Numbered from the stretch's first letter, positions 1 through 14,719 are shown. The stretch: 64,000 nt of DNA from Mycobacterium sp. Z3061 (GCF_031583025.1 NZ_CP134062.1:930001-994000); one strand, 5' to 3'. Notes: generated from the letters alone by a model not told the origin. Program-made: numbers and translations.

Positions 1-1
1 G

Positions 2-526
2 GTTTTTCCAGCGGCCACCTTCGTCATCGGGGACACCGCCGACGAAGCCGAAGACAAGGCGCGTCACATCCGCCGCCAGCAGGTCAGCGGGGCGACCGCC
101 ATCGGCATGCTGGAACAGGTATGGGGGCGTGAGCTTTCCGACTACGACCCGGACGGCCCGCTGCCCGAGATCGAACCGGTCGTCGACAGCGACATCACCC
201 AGGGGCGCGTGCGTCATGGTGACCCGGTCGCGCTGGCGCGGCGTTGGCGGGAGCGGGCGCAGGCGGAGAACCTGTCGATCCGCGAGTTGGTGATCGCGGT
301 GACCAGCCGGGAGCAGTTCGTCGGCACCGCCGCCCACATCGCCGACGAGATCGACCGTTACGTGCAGGCCGACGCGTGCGACGGGTTCATACTGGTGCCG
401 CACCTGACACCGCACGGCCTCGATGAGTTCGTCGACCGGGTGGTCCCGCTGCTGCAGGAGCGCGGCGCTTTTCGTTCCGGATACCCGGGTGAGACGCTGC
501 GGGAGAACCTCGGCCTAGCGGGCTAG
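2..526 (+). CDS. FMN-dependent monooxygenase, NtaA/SnaA/DszA family (3' end only)
   Basis: The reading frame is open from the left edge, so the start lies outside the window and only the C-terminal 174 residues are visible. The segment beginning FPAATFVIGDTADEAEDKA, followed by QVSGATAIGMLEQVWG and a tail containing GFILVPHLTPHGLDEFVDRV, is typical of the C-terminus of two-component flavin monooxygenases of the luciferase-like superfamily. These use reduced FMN from a partner reductase to oxidise nitrilotriacetate-, pristinamycin- or dibenzothiophene-type substrates. The catalytic N-terminal barrel is not visible, so the substrate is unknown. The stop codon overlaps the convergent hydrolase stop by 4 nt. 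This gene is not at this place in M. tuberculosis, as far as I recall. Confidence 0.82.
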   Translation, partial: VFPAATFVIGDTADEAEDKARHIRRQQVSGATAIGMLEQVWGRELSDYDPDGPLPEIEPVVDSDITQGRVRHGDPVALARRWRERAQAENLSIRELVIAVTSREQFVGTAAHIADEIDRYVQADACDGFILVPHLTPHGLDEFVDRVVPLLQERGAFRSGYPGETLRENLGLAG

Positions 527-1281
527 ACGGCCCCCGCCTTGCGCAGGGCCGCATCGGTGGCTTCGCGGATCGGGCCGCGCCACAACGGGCCGTGGCCGGG
601 GGCCAGCACCTCGGTCTCCACCTGCGACAGCACCGACAGTGTTCGGATGCAGTCCTGCTGGCTGTAGCTGAAGATCGCGGGCAGCAGCTGCGGCCCGTCA
701 TGGCGGATCAGCGGGTGGCCGGTGATCAGGGCGTCGCCACTGGCCAGGACCCCGTCCACCAGATATGAGCAGTGGCCGTTGGTGTGGCCGGGACTGAACA
801 CGGGCTGCGGGTTACCGGGCAGACCGGCGGCGATGTCCGGTGTCAGCGGCCGGGTGCTCGGTATTCCGTCGCGGATGAGGCCGCCGCTGCGCACCACGTG
901 CACCGTCCACACGGCCCAGCGCGGGCGCCAGAGGCGCAGTGCCAGATCGTGAATCGCGACCTGTTCCAGATACTCGCGCTTGGCGTGGCCTACCTCGTCG
1001 GCGTGGCAGTAGACCGGTGTGCCGTGCTCGGCGGCGAACCAGATCGCGGTGCCCAGGTGGTCGATATGGGCGTGGGTGAGCAGGATGGCGCGCACGTCGC
1101 CCGGCCCGTAACCGAGCTTGCGCAGCGAGGCCAGCACCTCTTCGCGGTCGCCCGGATAGCCGGCGTCGATCAGCATGACGCCGGTTTCGTCGGTGACCAG
1201 CGTCCAGTTGACCGCCGGGCCGTGTGCGAGGTGAACCGTGTCGGTTATCTGAACAAGCTGTGTCTGACCGGACATGCCCAT
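523..1281 (-). CDS. Metallo-beta-lactamase-fold hydrolase
   Basis: A 252-residue single-domain protein with the MBL-fold signature LLTHAHIDHLG (HxHxDH), a second metal-ligand histidine in FSPGHTNGHCSYL, an aspartate in LASGDALI, and a final histidine in LAPGHGPLW. The binuclear zinc site therefore looks intact. Family members include thiolesterases, lactonases and glyoxalase II-like enzymes, and the substrate cannot be read from sequence. It appears to match M. tuberculosis Rv0406c in position and type. Two in-frame ATGs (1281 and 1275) lie 6 nt apart and there is no convincing Shine-Dalgarno; the upstream one is used here. It is divergent from fgd1, with 33 bp between the starts. Confidence 0.85.
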   Translation of the reverse strand: MGMSGQTQLVQITDTVHLAHGPAVNWTLVTDETGVMLIDAGYPGDREEVLASLRKLGYGPGDVRAILLTHAHIDHLGTAIWFAAEHGTPVYCHADEVGHAKREYLEQVAIHDLALRLWRPRWAVWTVHVVRSGGLIRDGIPSTRPLTPDIAAGLPGNPQPVFSPGHTNGHCSYLVDGVLASGDALITGHPLIRHDGPQLLPAIFSYSQQDCIRTLSVLSQVETEVLAPGHGPLWRGPIREATDAALRKAGAV

Positions 1282-1314
1282 CAGCCTAGGAGCTGGGGGG
1301 AGTAGAAAAGACTG

Positions 1315-2325
1315 GTGGCTGAACTGAAACTTGGGTACAAGGCGTCCGCTGAACAATTCGCACCGCGCGAGCTCGTCGAACTCGCCGTCCTGGCCGAAGG
1401 ACACGGCATGGACAGCGCCACCGTCAGCGATCACTTCCAGCCCTGGCGGCACAAGGGCGGGCACGCACCGTTTTCCCTCGCGTGGATGACCGCGGTCGGC
1501 GAACGCACCGAAAGACTGCAGCTGGGCACCTCGGTGCTCACCCCGACCTTCCGGTACAACCCCGCGGTCATCGCGCAGGCCTTCGCCACCATGGCCTGTC
1601 TGTACCCGGGCCGGGTGTTCCTGGGCGTCGGCACCGGTGAGGCGCTGAACGAGATCGCCACCGGCTACGAGGGCGATTGGCCGGATTTCAAGGAGCGTTT
1701 TGCCCGACTGCGCGAGTCGGTGCGGCTGATGCGCGAGTTGTGGCGCGGTGACCGCGTCGACTTCGACGGCGAGTACTACCGCACCAAAGGCGCCTCGATC
1801 TACGACGTGCCCGAGGGCGGCGTGCCGGTGTACATCGCCGCCGGTGGTCCCGCGGTGGCCAAGTACGCCGGCCGCGCCGGTGACGGCTTCATCTGCACCT
1901 CCGGCAAGGGGGAGGAGCTGTACACCGAGAAGCTCATCCCCGCCGTGAAGGAGGGCGCCACGATCAACGACCGCAATGTCGACGACATCGACAGGATGAT
2001 CGAGATCAAGATCTCCTACGACACCGACCCCGACTTGGCGCTGGAGAACACCCGGTTCTGGGCGCCGTTGTCGCTGAGTGCCGAGCAGAAGCACAGCATC
2101 GACGACCCGATCGAGATGGAGAAGGCCGCCGACGCGCTGCCCATCGAGCAGATCGCCAAGCGCTGGATCGTCTCCTCTGACCCCGATGAGGCAGTGGAGA
2201 AGGTCGGCCAGTACTACCAGTGGGGCCTCAACCACCTGGTGTTCCACGCGCCCGGGCACGACCAGCGACGGTTCCTGGAGCTGTTCGAGAAAGACCTGGC
2301 GCCGCGCCTGCGCCGGCTCGCCTGA
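1315..2325 (+). CDS. fgd1: F420-dependent glucose-6-phosphate dehydrogenase
   Basis: A 336-residue luciferase-like TIM-barrel enzyme that oxidises glucose-6-phosphate to 6-phosphogluconolactone and reduces coenzyme F420. It is the main cytoplasmic source of F420H2 in mycobacteria, which also activates nitroimidazole prodrugs. The sequence is nearly collinear with M. tuberculosis Fgd1: [20 protein letters not shown] at the start, [19 protein letters not shown] and [18 protein letters not shown] in the cofactor and phosphate region, and [13 protein letters not shown] near the end. The start is GTG; a GGGGGAG purine tract lies about 13 nt upstream. pta begins 2 nt after its stop, so fgd1-pta-ackA is probably one transcript linking sugar oxidation to acetate metabolism. 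Confidence 0.97.
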   Translation: MAELKLGYKASAEQFAPRELVELAVLAEGHGMDSATVSDHFQPWRHKGGHAPFSLAWMTAVGERTERLQLGTSVLTPTFRYNPAVIAQAFATMACLYPGRVFLGVGTGEALNEIATGYEGDWPDFKERFARLRESVRLMRELWRGDRVDFDGEYYRTKGASIYDVPEGGVPVYIAAGGPAVAKYAGRAGDGFICTSGKGEELYTEKLIPAVKEGATINDRNVDDIDRMIEIKISYDTDPDLALENTRFWAPLSLSAEQKHSIDDPIEMEKAADALPIEQIAKRWIVSSDPDEAVEKVGQYYQWGLNHLVFHAPGHDQRRFLELFEKDLAPRLRRLA

Positions 2326-2327
2326 CG

Positions 2328-4397
2328 GTGCCCGCCTCCAGCATCTACATCGCGGCGCCCGAATCGGAGACCGGCAAGTCGACGATCGCGCTGGGCCTGA
2401 TGCACCGGCTGGCCGCCACGGTCGCCAAAGTCGGTGTGTTCCGGCCCATTACGCGTCACGGTGAGGATCGTGACTACATCCTGGAGCTGTTGCTCGAACA
2501 CTCTACGGCCGGGCTGACGTACGAGCAGTGCGTCGGGGTCACCTACCAGCAGTTGCACGACGACAGCGACGCGGCGATAGCCGGCATCGTCGACGCGTAC
2601 CACGCGGTGGCCGAGCACTGTGACGCAGTGGTGATCGTCGGCAGCGACTACACCGACGTCACCAGTCCGGCCGAGCTGTCGGTGAACGCGCGGATCGCGG
2701 TCAATCTCGGCGCGCCGGTGCTGCTGACGGTGCGTGGCAAGGGCCGCACTCCCGGCGAGGTCGCCAGCGTCGTGGAGGTATGTCTGGCCGAACTGTCCGC
2801 ACAGCGGGCCCATACCGCGGCCGTCGTCGCCAACCGGTGCGAGCCCGGCGAGATGCAGGCCGTCGCGGACGCGTTGCGCAAGTTCACCCCGCGGGCCTAC
2901 GTGCTGCCCGAGGAGCCGCTGCTCGCCGCACCGACGGTGGCCGAACTGACCACCGCGGTCAACGGAACACCGATCCGTGGTGACGAGCAACTGGCCCAGC
3001 GCGAGGTGATGGGCGTGATGGTCGCGGGCATGACTGCCGACCACTGCCTCGAGCGACTGCGTGACGGCATGGCCGTGATCACCCCGGGCGATCGCTCGGA
3101 CGTGGTGCTGGCCGTTGCCAGTGCCCATGCGGCAGAAGGGTTTCCGTCGCTGTCGTGTCTGGTGCTCAACGGCGGCTTCGACCTGCACCCCTCGATCGCC
3201 GCTCTGGTTGCGGGGCTGCGGCTGCGGCTGCCCATCATCGCCACCGCGCTGGGCACTTACGACACCGCCAGCGCGGCGGCCACGGCGCGGGGCCGGGTCA
3301 CCGCGTCCTCGCAACGCAAGATCGACACGGCGCTGCAACTGATGGACCGGCACGTCGACATCGACGACCTGCTCGAGCAGCTCACCATCCCGATCCCGAC
3401 CGTCACCACGCCGCAGATGTTCACTCATCAGTTGCAGGAGCGGGCCCGGGCGGACCGCAAACACATCGTGTTACCCGAAGGCGAGGACGACCGGATCCTG
3501 CGCTCGGCCGGGCGTCTGCTGCAGCGCTCTGTCGCCGACCTGACGATCCTGGGCGACGAACCTCAAGTGCGTTCCCGGGCAGCGGAACTCGGTGTCAGCC
3601 TCGACGAGGCGACGGTGATCGACCCGCGGACCAGCGACCTGCACGAAGAATTCGCGCAGCAGTACGCGGAGCTGCGCAAGGCCAAGGGCGTCACGCTCGA
3701 GCATGCGCGTGAGATCATGAACGACGCAACGTATTTCGGCACCATGCTGGTGTACAACGGCAAAGTCGACGGGATGGTGTCCGGCGCCGTGCACACCACC
3801 GCGCACACCGTGCGTCCGGCGCTGGAAATCATCCGTACGGTCCCCGACGTCTCCACGGTGTCCAGCATCTTCCTGATGTGTCTGCCGGACCGGGTGCTGG
3901 CCTACGGTGACTGCGCCATCATCCCCAACCCGACGACCGAACAGCTTGCCGACATCGCGATCTCCTCGGCTCGCACGGCCGCCCAGTTCGGCATCGACCC
4001 GCGGGTGGCCATGCTGTCCTACTCGACGGGGGACTCGGGTTCCGGCGCCGACGTCGAAAAAGTCAGGAAGGCAACCGAACTGGTGCGTTCCCGGGACCCG
4101 CACCTGCTGGTCGAGGGACCGATCCAGTACGACGCCGCAGTCGACCCGTCGGTCGCGGCCACCAAGATGCGCGACTCGCCGGTGGCCGGCCGTGCCACCG
4201 TGCTGATCTTCCCCGACCTGAACACCGGCAACAACACTTACAAGGCGGTGCAGCGTTCGGCGGGCGCCATCGCGGTGGGTCCCGTGCTGCAGGGTTTGCG
4301 CAAACCGGTCAACGACCTGTCCCGGGGCGCGCTGGTCGAGGACATCGTGAACACCGTTGCGATCACCGCGATTCAGGCACAGGGCACACATGAGTGA
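2328..4397 (+). CDS. pta: Phosphate acetyltransferase
   Basis: Interconverts acetyl-CoA plus phosphate and acetyl phosphate plus CoA in the cytoplasm. The 689 residues match the long Pta form. There is an N-terminal P-loop/DRTGG-type regulatory region ([19 protein letters not shown], about residues 5-25), and a C-terminal catalytic PTA_PTB domain from about residue 370, beginning [13 protein letters not shown] and containing [39 protein letters not shown] and [16 protein letters not shown]. The GTG start at 2328 is chosen because it is 2 nt after the fgd1 stop and gives the family's usual N-terminus. The end overlaps ackA by 8 nt, indicating coupling with the next enzyme of the same pathway. 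Confidence 0.97.
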   Translation: MPASSIYIAAPESETGKSTIALGLMHRLAATVAKVGVFRPITRHGEDRDYILELLLEHSTAGLTYEQCVGVTYQQLHDDSDAAIAGIVDAYHAVAEHCDAVVIVGSDYTDVTSPAELSVNARIAVNLGAPVLLTVRGKGRTPGEVASVVEVCLAELSAQRAHTAAVVANRCEPGEMQAVADALRKFTPRAYVLPEEPLLAAPTVAELTTAVNGTPIRGDEQLAQREVMGVMVAGMTADHCLERLRDGMAVITPGDRSDVVLAVASAHAAEGFPSLSCLVLNGGFDLHPSIAALVAGLRLRLPIIATALGTYDTASAAATARGRVTASSQRKIDTALQLMDRHVDIDDLLEQLTIPIPTVTTPQMFTHQLQERARADRKHIVLPEGEDDRILRSAGRLLQRSVADLTILGDEPQVRSRAAELGVSLDEATVIDPRTSDLHEEFAQQYAELRKAKGVTLEHAREIMNDATYFGTMLVYNGKVDGMVSGAVHTTAHTVRPALEIIRTVPDVSTVSSIFLMCLPDRVLAYGDCAIIPNPTTEQLADIAISSARTAAQFGIDPRVAMLSYSTGDSGSGADVEKVRKATELVRSRDPHLLVEGPIQYDAAVDPSVAATKMRDSPVAGRATVLIFPDLNTGNNTYKAVQRSAGAIAVGPVLQGLRKPVNDLSRGALVEDIVNTVAITAIQAQGTHE

Positions 4398-5535
4398 CCG
4401 TCCGGTGCTGGTGATCAATTCCGGATCGTCGTCGCTGAAATTCCAGCTCATAGACCCCGATTCCGGTGCCTCGCGGGCCGGTGGCACCGTCGAACAGATC
4501 GGGGAGCCGTCGTCTTCGGTGCCCGACCACGAGGCGGCGCTGCGTCGCGCCTTCGAGATGCTGAACGACGACGGCATCGACCTGCAGCACTGCGGGCTGG
4601 CGGCGGTGGGACACCGGGTAGTCCACGGCGGCAACCGCTTTCACCGTCCCACCCTGCTGGACGACGAGGTGGTCCGCGAGCTCGACGAGCTTTCGCCGCT
4701 GGCCCCGCTGCACAATCCACCCGCCGTGCAGGGCATCGAGGTGGCGCGCAAGCTGCTGCCCGGGGTGCCGCACGTCGCGGTGTTCGACACCGCGTTCTTT
4801 CACCGCCTGCCGGCGGCGGCGGCGACGTACGCCATCGACCGCGACCTGGCCGAGAAATGGCAGATCCGCCGGTACGGATTTCACGGCACCTCACACGAAT
4901 ACGTGAGCGGTCAGGCGGCGGCCTTCCTGGGCCGTCCCTCGGCGGAGCTGAATCAGATCGTGCTGCACCTGGGCAACGGCGCCTCGGCGTCCGCCGTCGC
5001 CGGCGGCCGCCCGGTCGAGACATCGATGGGCCTCACTCCTCTGGAGGGCCTGGTCATGGGCACCCGTAGCGGTGACATCGATGCCGGTGTCTTCAGCTAC
5101 CTGTGGCGGACCGCGGAGATGGACGTCGACGAGATCGAGTCGATGCTGAACAAGCTGTCCGGGGTGCTCGGCCTGTCCGGCGAGCGGGACTTCCGGCGGC
5201 TGCGAACGATGATCGAATCAGGCGATGCCGCAGCGCAATTGGCTTACGACGTGTTCATCCACCGGCTGCGCAAGTACATCGGCGCCTACCTGGCGGTGCT
5301 CGGCCACACCGACGTGGTCAGCTTCACCGCCGGAATCGGTGAGCACGACGCGGCCGTGCGCCGGGATGCGTTGGCGGGCCTGGGGGAGCTGGGCATCGAG
5401 CTGGACGAAGACCGCAATGCCACGGCAGCTTCCGGTGCGCGCCGGATCTCGAGTGACCGGTCGCGCATCGCCGTGCTGGTGGTGCCGACCAACGAGGAAC
5501 TGGCCATCGCCCGCGACTGCCTGAGCCTGCTATAG
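4390..5535 (+). CDS. ackA: Acetate kinase
   Basis: A 381-residue ASKHA-fold kinase that converts acetyl phosphate and ADP to acetate and ATP, completing the Pta-AckA pathway. Visible landmarks are the N-terminal phosphate-binding strand [14 protein letters not shown], the active-site region [11 protein letters not shown], the [13 protein letters not shown] block, [11 protein letters not shown] (adenosine region), and the DTSMG-equivalent [20 protein letters not shown]. The acidic [10 protein letters not shown] near the C-terminus is typical. The ATG lies inside the last codons of pta. The 3' end overlaps the convergent DUF1501 gene by 6 nt. Confidence 0.97.
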   Translation: MSDRPVLVINSGSSSLKFQLIDPDSGASRAGGTVEQIGEPSSSVPDHEAALRRAFEMLNDDGIDLQHCGLAAVGHRVVHGGNRFHRPTLLDDEVVRELDELSPLAPLHNPPAVQGIEVARKLLPGVPHVAVFDTAFFHRLPAAAATYAIDRDLAEKWQIRRYGFHGTSHEYVSGQAAAFLGRPSAELNQIVLHLGNGASASAVAGGRPVETSMGLTPLEGLVMGTRSGDIDAGVFSYLWRTAEMDVDEIESMLNKLSGVLGLSGERDFRRLRTMIESGDAAAQLAYDVFIHRLRKYIGAYLAVLGHTDVVSFTAGIGEHDAAVRRDALAGLGELGIELDEDRNATAASGARRISSDRSRIAVLVVPTNEELAIARDCLSLL

Positions 5536-6699
5536 GAAACCCAGGCCGGCGCGGCCGGCGCCGACCGACGGGGTGGGGTCGGTGCGTAGCGTGCGTACCA
5601 GCAGCTCGTGGTAGATGTCGCGAAAGTCCGTGGTGTACTTCAGGTCTCCGTGGTCGAGGTCGGTGAGACTCGGCTCCTCGCCGTAGAACCCGCCCTTGAC
5701 CGGCGCGCCGGCGACGAACACCGGTCCGGCGGTGCCGTGGTCCGTTCCCTGCGACGCATTGGCCGCAACGCGGCGACCGAACTCCGAGTAGGCCAGGACT
5801 ACGACGTTGGCGCCGGCCACCTGCTGCAGGAATCCGGTTACGGCTTCGTCGAAGGTCTGCAGCAGTCGCTGCTGGGTGCCGCGTTCGTTGGCGTGGGTGT
5901 CGAAGCCGCCCAGGTGAGCCAGGTAGACCCGGGTCGGAACCCGGGCCTTGATGGCGGCAGCGACCACGCTCAGCCGGGCCGCCAGCGCGTTGGTTGACTC
6001 GGTGCCTGTCACGTTCTCGAACGCGGCATCCGTGAACTGAGCGGCGCGATAGGACTGGCGTACCGCGGCCATGGCGGGGGTGTCGGTGGGGTCGTCCACA
6101 CCCAGGGCTTCGATCGTCGCCCGGAACAGGTCCGATCTGGCGGCCGGTATCTGTGTCGTGGAAAGCGCTGCGGCTGTCTGCCTTTCGCCGACCGCGAGCA
6201 GTGGCAGTACGCTGCCGACGTTGACCGCGCGCAGCGGATCGTCACCGGTGGCGTCCAGCCAGCGCCCGATCCATCCGGTCGGCACCGGTGCGCCCGGCGA
6301 AGCGGTCTGCCAGATGTCCATGGACCGGAAGTGGCTGTGATCGGGCTTGGGATACCCGGCGCCGCGCACGATCGCGAGTCGCCGGTCGTTCCACAATTGA
6401 CTCAGGCCGCGCATTGCGGGGTTCAACCCGAGGTGGTCGTCGAGGTGCAAGACGTCGTCGGGAGCGTAGGCCAGTTCCGGGCGGGCGTCGTGATAGGCGT
6501 TGTCGGCGTAGGGAATCAGCGTGTTGATACCGTCGTTGCCGCCGTACAGGGTGACGATCACCAGCACCCCGTCGCCCGCGGCGCGCGGGCGGTCCTGCGC
6601 GGCCCGCAGCAGGTCGTCCCAGTCGACCGCCAACGCGCCGGACAACAGGCCGGCCGCGCCCACCCCGGCGCCGGCGATCAGGAACTTACGGCGGTTCAT
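5530..6699 (-). CDS. DUF1501 family exported protein
   Basis: A 389-residue protein starting [21 protein letters not shown], a twin-arginine (Tat)-type leader, so it is probably exported folded. The body has the DUF1501 hallmarks: [42 protein letters not shown] and [24 protein letters not shown]. This superfamily is related in fold to sulfatases and alkaline phosphatases, and the biochemical role is unknown. It forms an ATGA-overlapped pair with the DUF1800 gene upstream, the usual arrangement in bacteria. The pair sits between ackA and pknG, where M. tuberculosis has nothing that I recall. Confidence 0.88.
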   Translation of the reverse strand: MNRRKFLIAGAGVGAAGLLSGALAVDWDDLLRAAQDRPRAAGDGVLVIVTLYGGNDGINTLIPYADNAYHDARPELAYAPDDVLHLDDHLGLNPAMRGLSQLWNDRRLAIVRGAGYPKPDHSHFRSMDIWQTASPGAPVPTGWIGRWLDATGDDPLRAVNVGSVLPLLAVGERQTAAALSTTQIPAARSDLFRATIEALGVDDPTDTPAMAAVRQSYRAAQFTDAAFENVTGTESTNALAARLSVVAAAIKARVPTRVYLAHLGGFDTHANERGTQQRLLQTFDEAVTGFLQQVAGANVVVLAYSEFGRRVAANASQGTDHGTAGPVFVAGAPVKGGFYGEEPSLTDLDHGDLKYTTDFRDIYHELLVRTLRTDPTPSVGAGRAGLGFL

Positions 6700-8000
6700 G
6701 AGGTCAGGTATTCCGGTGTGTTGACGGCGGCGGTCACCAGCCGCTGCGGCTGGCGCACCAGGGGTTGCAGGGCTTCGACGGTGCGGTCGGTCCACGCGCC
6801 CACGCCGATCAGGTATCCGACCGCGTCGATCCGCTCTCCGGGGCCGGTGCTGTCGATCGTCGACAGGTCCGCTGACCGGGCGAGCCTGGCGGCGGTGCGC
6901 AGCCGCGTGGTGGCCGATGCGGTGGACAACCACACCTGGCCGCTCGGCCAGCCGTTGACGTCGGTGGGAAAGAACGGGCGCTGGCCCAGCGCCTTGAGGG
7001 TGTTCTCGATCAGCTTGTCGTGCTGCTCGGCGGGCTGGAGCGCGCGGATCACCCCGACCAGCCACTCGACCGGGGCGTTGACGACCGTTGCGCGGCCACC
7101 GGTGAACTCGTCGTCGGTGAGGATGGCCCGGGTCAGCGCCTTGAGGTCGCGCCGGGGCCCGTAGGCGGCGACAATGCGCTCGAGGGCCGGCGGGGAGGGC
7201 GGTTCGTCGGACACCAATTGCTGCCACAGGCGCCCGGCGACATGGGCTGCAGAACCGGGCCGGGCCAGTACCGCATCGCAGAATCCGGCGGCGTCGTAGT
7301 CATCGGTCACGCCGAACAGGGTCTTGGATCCCGGGTCGCGGCGGCGGGACACCAGCACCGCCCGGTCGTCGTTGATCGTCCATCCGGTCAGGGCGCGGGC
7401 GCCGGCACGGACGTCGTCCTCGGTGTACCCGTTGTTGTGGCCGAGGGTGAACAGCTCCATGAACTCGCGGGCCAGGTTTTCGTTGGGGGCTTTGGCGGTG
7501 TTGAGCTGTCCGTCCAGCCAGCGCAGCATCGCGGCGTCGGTGAGCATCGCGTACGCCAGCGTGCGGAAGTCGCCCAGCTTCAGGGTGCGCAGCTTCTGGT
7601 TCTGCGCCGCCATCTGCGCGGCGATCCTGACTTTCTGTGCGGAAGTGGCAAAGTGGTTGTGCCACAACAACGTCAGCTTCTCATGCAGAGGCAGCTCGGT
7701 GGCCACCATGCGGCGCAGCCACCATCGGGTCAGTTGGTCGTTCTGTTCGGCGAGCTGGCGGCGGTACTGCGTGCGTGCCGCCGTCGTCGCGCCCCTGCCG
7801 GGCGGGCGCGGGGGTGGCAGGGGCGGCATCGGGGTGGCCAGTGCGCCGCGGTCCGCGTCGGGATCGGCCGCCAGGGCGGCGTCAACATAACTCGGCCAGT
7901 TCTGGCCCACCACCGCGTCGATTTCGGCGCCGGTGGCTCCGAACCCGCACCTGCGCAGGACGCGGGCCGTCATGATCCACTGTGGGGACTGCCCGGCCAT
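6696..8000 (-). CDS. DUF1800 family protein
   Basis: A 434-residue protein with the DUF1800 blocks RVLRRCGFGATGAEID near the N-terminus, LTLLWHNHFATSAQKV, NENLAREFMELFTLGHNNGYTEDDVR and ARALTGWTIND. No signal peptide is obvious. DUF1800 genes are almost always paired with DUF1501 genes, and the ATGA overlap here implies translational coupling. Function is unknown; a role in the cell envelope or in export of the partner is only an inference from co-occurrence. The start ATG is the first in the frame and is preceded by about 97 bp of non-coding DNA shared with the divergent DUF559-like gene. Confidence 0.87.
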   Translation of the reverse strand: MAGQSPQWIMTARVLRRCGFGATGAEIDAVVGQNWPSYVDAALAADPDADRGALATPMPPLPPPRPPGRGATTAARTQYRRQLAEQNDQLTRWWLRRMVATELPLHEKLTLLWHNHFATSAQKVRIAAQMAAQNQKLRTLKLGDFRTLAYAMLTDAAMLRWLDGQLNTAKAPNENLAREFMELFTLGHNNGYTEDDVRAGARALTGWTINDDRAVLVSRRRDPGSKTLFGVTDDYDAAGFCDAVLARPGSAAHVAGRLWQQLVSDEPPSPPALERIVAAYGPRRDLKALTRAILTDDEFTGGRATVVNAPVEWLVGVIRALQPAEQHDKLIENTLKALGQRPFFPTDVNGWPSGQVWLSTASATTRLRTAARLARSADLSTIDSTGPGERIDAVGYLIGVGAWTDRTVEALQPLVRQPQRLVTAAVNTPEYLTS

Positions 8001-8096
8001 AGTGCATCACTGTCGCGCGCAAACCTATGTTTTCGCTGAGTGTGGCTGTGGATGGGGGTAAGCGCCGCGGGCTGTTGTCATGCGATTGTGCGCTCT

Positions 8097-9052
8097 ATGA
8101 ACGATGCACCCTTCGTCGGCAGTGAGGCGTTGGCGTCCGGTGCCCTCAACTGGCATCAGCTGCGCAAGCAGTACAGCGCGGTATTTCCGAATGTCTACCT
8201 GCCGAAAGGCCTGCAACCGTCGCTGCAGCAGCGCATTGTCGCCGCATGGTTGTGGTCGCGCCGTAGGGGCACCATTGCGGGCGCGGCAGCGGCGGCCCTG
8301 CATGGCGCGAGGTGCACGGCAATGCCAGGGCGCCACAGGGAGTGTTGACGCGACGCGAGGTGTTACTGGACGGCGAAGTCCAGGTCATCGACGGGCGGCC
8401 CGTCACCACGCCCGAGCGAACCGCTTTCGACATCGGCCGGCGTGGCGCGGTTCGCTCCGCGGTGGCTCGTCTCGACTCACTCTCGCGCGCAACGGGGTTC
8501 AAGGTTGACGACGTGCTAGCCCTCATCGAGGGTCATCCACGCGCGCCCGGATTGCGGCGGCCGGGGACGGCGCTCGAGCTGGTGGATGCGGGAGCCCAGT
8601 CCCCCCGGGAGAGCTACCTTCGGCTACTGCTCCTGGACGCTGGCTTCCCCCGGCCGCAAACACAGATACCGGTGCTGGGGGCCGACGGTATTCCGCTTGC
8701 TTACCTCGATCTGGGTTGGCAGGAGCCCATGGTCGCGGTCGAGTACGACGGCGATCAGCATCGGACCGACCGCCGGCAATTCGCTAGAGACATCCAGCGT
8801 CTGGAGATGCTCGAACGGATGGGCTGGATCATCGTCCGGGTGGTCGCGGAGAACCATCCAGTCACCATTGTGCGACGGGTCCGGGCTGCCCTGGAGACGG
8901 CGGCGGAGCGCTCGCGAGTTGACTGTGCGCCTGCTGTTTTGATAGTGCGGCTACCGCCGAAATGTACCCGAATTTCGGCGGTAGCCGCACACTCGATGGA
9001 CAGGGAAAGCGGTAAAGCGCGGCCGGCGCCCGCCTCGGCCTTCAGCGCCTGA
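8097..9052 (+). pseudogene. DUF559-type endonuclease-fold / AbiEi-like protein, frameshifted
   Basis: The gene is split over two frames. The first part (ATG 8097 to the stop at 8346-8348) gives MNDAPFVGSEALASGALNWH and continues to AAAALHGAR. The second part is read in another frame from about 8312 and contains APQGVLTRREVLLDGEVQVI, TTPERTAFDIGRRG and the DUF559-like MVAVEYDGDQHRTDRRQFAR with IIVRVVAENHP. Together they match a common mycobacterial protein with an AbiEi-like winged-helix N-terminus and a restriction-endonuclease-like C-terminus. The join lacks the usual dozen or so residues between HGA and GN-RAP, so a small deletion with frame change is likely. The second frame also reads on about 35 codons past the usual end, through a hairpin. 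Confidence 0.7.
8945..8990. terminator. Perfect 19-bp inverted repeat, terminator-like
   Basis: The arms at 8945-8963 (starting GTGCGGCTACCGCC) and 8972-8990 are perfect reverse complements, separated by an 8-nt loop. There is no U-tract on either side, so it may be an intrinsic terminator of the tract-less mycobacterial kind, or a small dispersed palindrome. It lies after the expected end of the DUF559-like gene and before the convergent hsp18 operon, which fits a bidirectional terminator. Confidence 0.55.
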
Positions 9053-9116
9053 ATAGGCTTGGCGTGCTTGAGGGAAGAGCACGTTCACTCGTTTGGCCGG
9101 GGTGCGGGCCGCTCGG

Positions 9117-9389
9117 CTAGGTCTGTTGTGATGTCATCACCTGCCTTTCACTGCTCAGTAGGGACCGTGTGTGCGGGGAAGCCGGAGGGCTGCGCTGGAC
9201 GGCACGTACCTGATGCGCCGGCCCCTGCCTGGCGCTGAGCAAAGCGCCGGCCCTCACCGGCGGCGCGGGCGGCCTGCGGGCGGCGGCAACGGCCGCGCAC
9301 AGGATCGCGTCCACCTCGGCGAACAACTCGGCGACGTCAGCATCCCAGGCGTCCAGGTCCAGCTCAGCCGGAGTCAACAGGCTGGTCAT
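9117..9389 (-). CDS. Small hypothetical protein downstream of hsp18
   Basis: A 90-residue protein: MTSLLTPAELDLDAWDADVA is an acidic, helical N-terminus, and AELFAEVDAILCAAVAAA is followed by a proline- and arginine-rich tail with the block HQVRAVQRSPPA. It resembles the small conserved proteins encoded next to hsp20 genes in mycobacteria (I recall Rv0250c beside Rv0251c). No function is known. The ATG at 9389 or a GTG at 9392 could start it. It begins about 11 nt after the hsp18 stop, so it is probably co-transcribed with the chaperone. Confidence is moderate because the C-terminal half is low complexity. Confidence 0.55.
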   Translation of the reverse strand: MTSLLTPAELDLDAWDADVAELFAEVDAILCAAVAAARRPPAPPVRAGALLSARQGPAHQVRAVQRSPPASPHTRSLLSSERQVMTSQQT

Positions 9390-9400
9390 CACGCGTCCGA

Positions 9401-9820
9401 TCAGGCGTTGATGACCTGGTGTCCGTTGCTCCGCCCGATCGAGATCTTGCGCGGCTTTGCCTTCTCGGCCACCGGGATTCGCAGCGTCAGCACTCCCGTG
9501 TCATAGGACGCCTCGATCTTTTCGGTGTCGAGATTGTCGCCCAGCACCAGCTGACGACTGAACACCCCGCGAGGGCGCTCACTGGCCAGCATCTCCCGGC
9601 CGGGATCGATTTCGGGACGCTCCGCACGCACCGTGACCACGTTGCGCTCGATGTCCAGATCCAATGAGTCTGCATCGATGCCCGGCAGATCGAATTCCAC
9701 GACAAAGGACGTGCCGTCGCGCCACGCGTCCATCGGCATCACCGACGGCCGGGACGCAGTCCCCGACACCGGCCGGGTGAAACGGTCGAAGTCACGGAAC
9801 GGATCGGTTCGCATCAGCAT
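9401..9820 (-). CDS. hsp18: Small heat shock protein Hsp18 (18-kDa antigen type)
   Basis: A 139-residue alpha-crystallin-type chaperone, very similar from memory to the M. leprae 18-kDa antigen: [18 protein letters not shown], the core [55 protein letters not shown] and the C-terminal [20 protein letters not shown]. Such proteins hold unfolded proteins in oligomeric shells without ATP. M. tuberculosis lacks this orthologue, whereas several non-tuberculous species carry it. The ATG at 9820 is favoured over an upstream TTG by a strong GGAGG about 8 nt before it. A perfect palindrome about 43 nt upstream of the start is a likely operator. Confidence 0.93.
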   Translation of the reverse strand: MLMRTDPFRDFDRFTRPVSGTASRPSVMPMDAWRDGTSFVVEFDLPGIDADSLDLDIERNVVTVRAERPEIDPGREMLASERPRGVFSRQLVLGDNLDTEKIEASYDTGVLTLRIPVAEKAKPRKISIGRSNGHQVINA

Positions 9821-9862
9821 CGTCGCCACCTCCAACTCCTAATGTGGTGTCAAAGCCGAAGT

Positions 9863-9888
9863 AAATGTATGCCAAGAGGCATACATTT
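9863..9888. promoter_or_regulatory. Palindromic operator candidate upstream of hsp18
   Basis: AAATGTATGCC at 9863-9873 and its exact reverse complement at 9878-9888 flank a 4-nt centre. The palindrome is AT-rich in a GC-rich genome and lies 43-68 nt before the hsp18 start codon, in the 147-bp gap between the divergently arranged hsp18 start and pknG end. It does not match CIRCE or the HspR HAIR consensus, so the regulator is unknown. Confidence 0.6.
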
Positions 9889-9967
9889 GATTTACCACCG
9901 AGGTCGCGCGAACGCAAGATCCCCAGCCGGAAATTTTCTCAATCCTGTTGCGCGCGTGGACTACAGG

Positions 9968-14594
<4,627 letters not shown>

Positions 14595-14719
14595 GTCTGC
14601 TCGGACCTCATCTCGGCCATGTTACGAACCCGTATAAGCGAATTCTAAGAGCATCTCGCGGCGGATGGGGGGAGGCGTGACCAATTACCTAACCGGGTTT
14701 GCGTGCATATCCTGAATCC

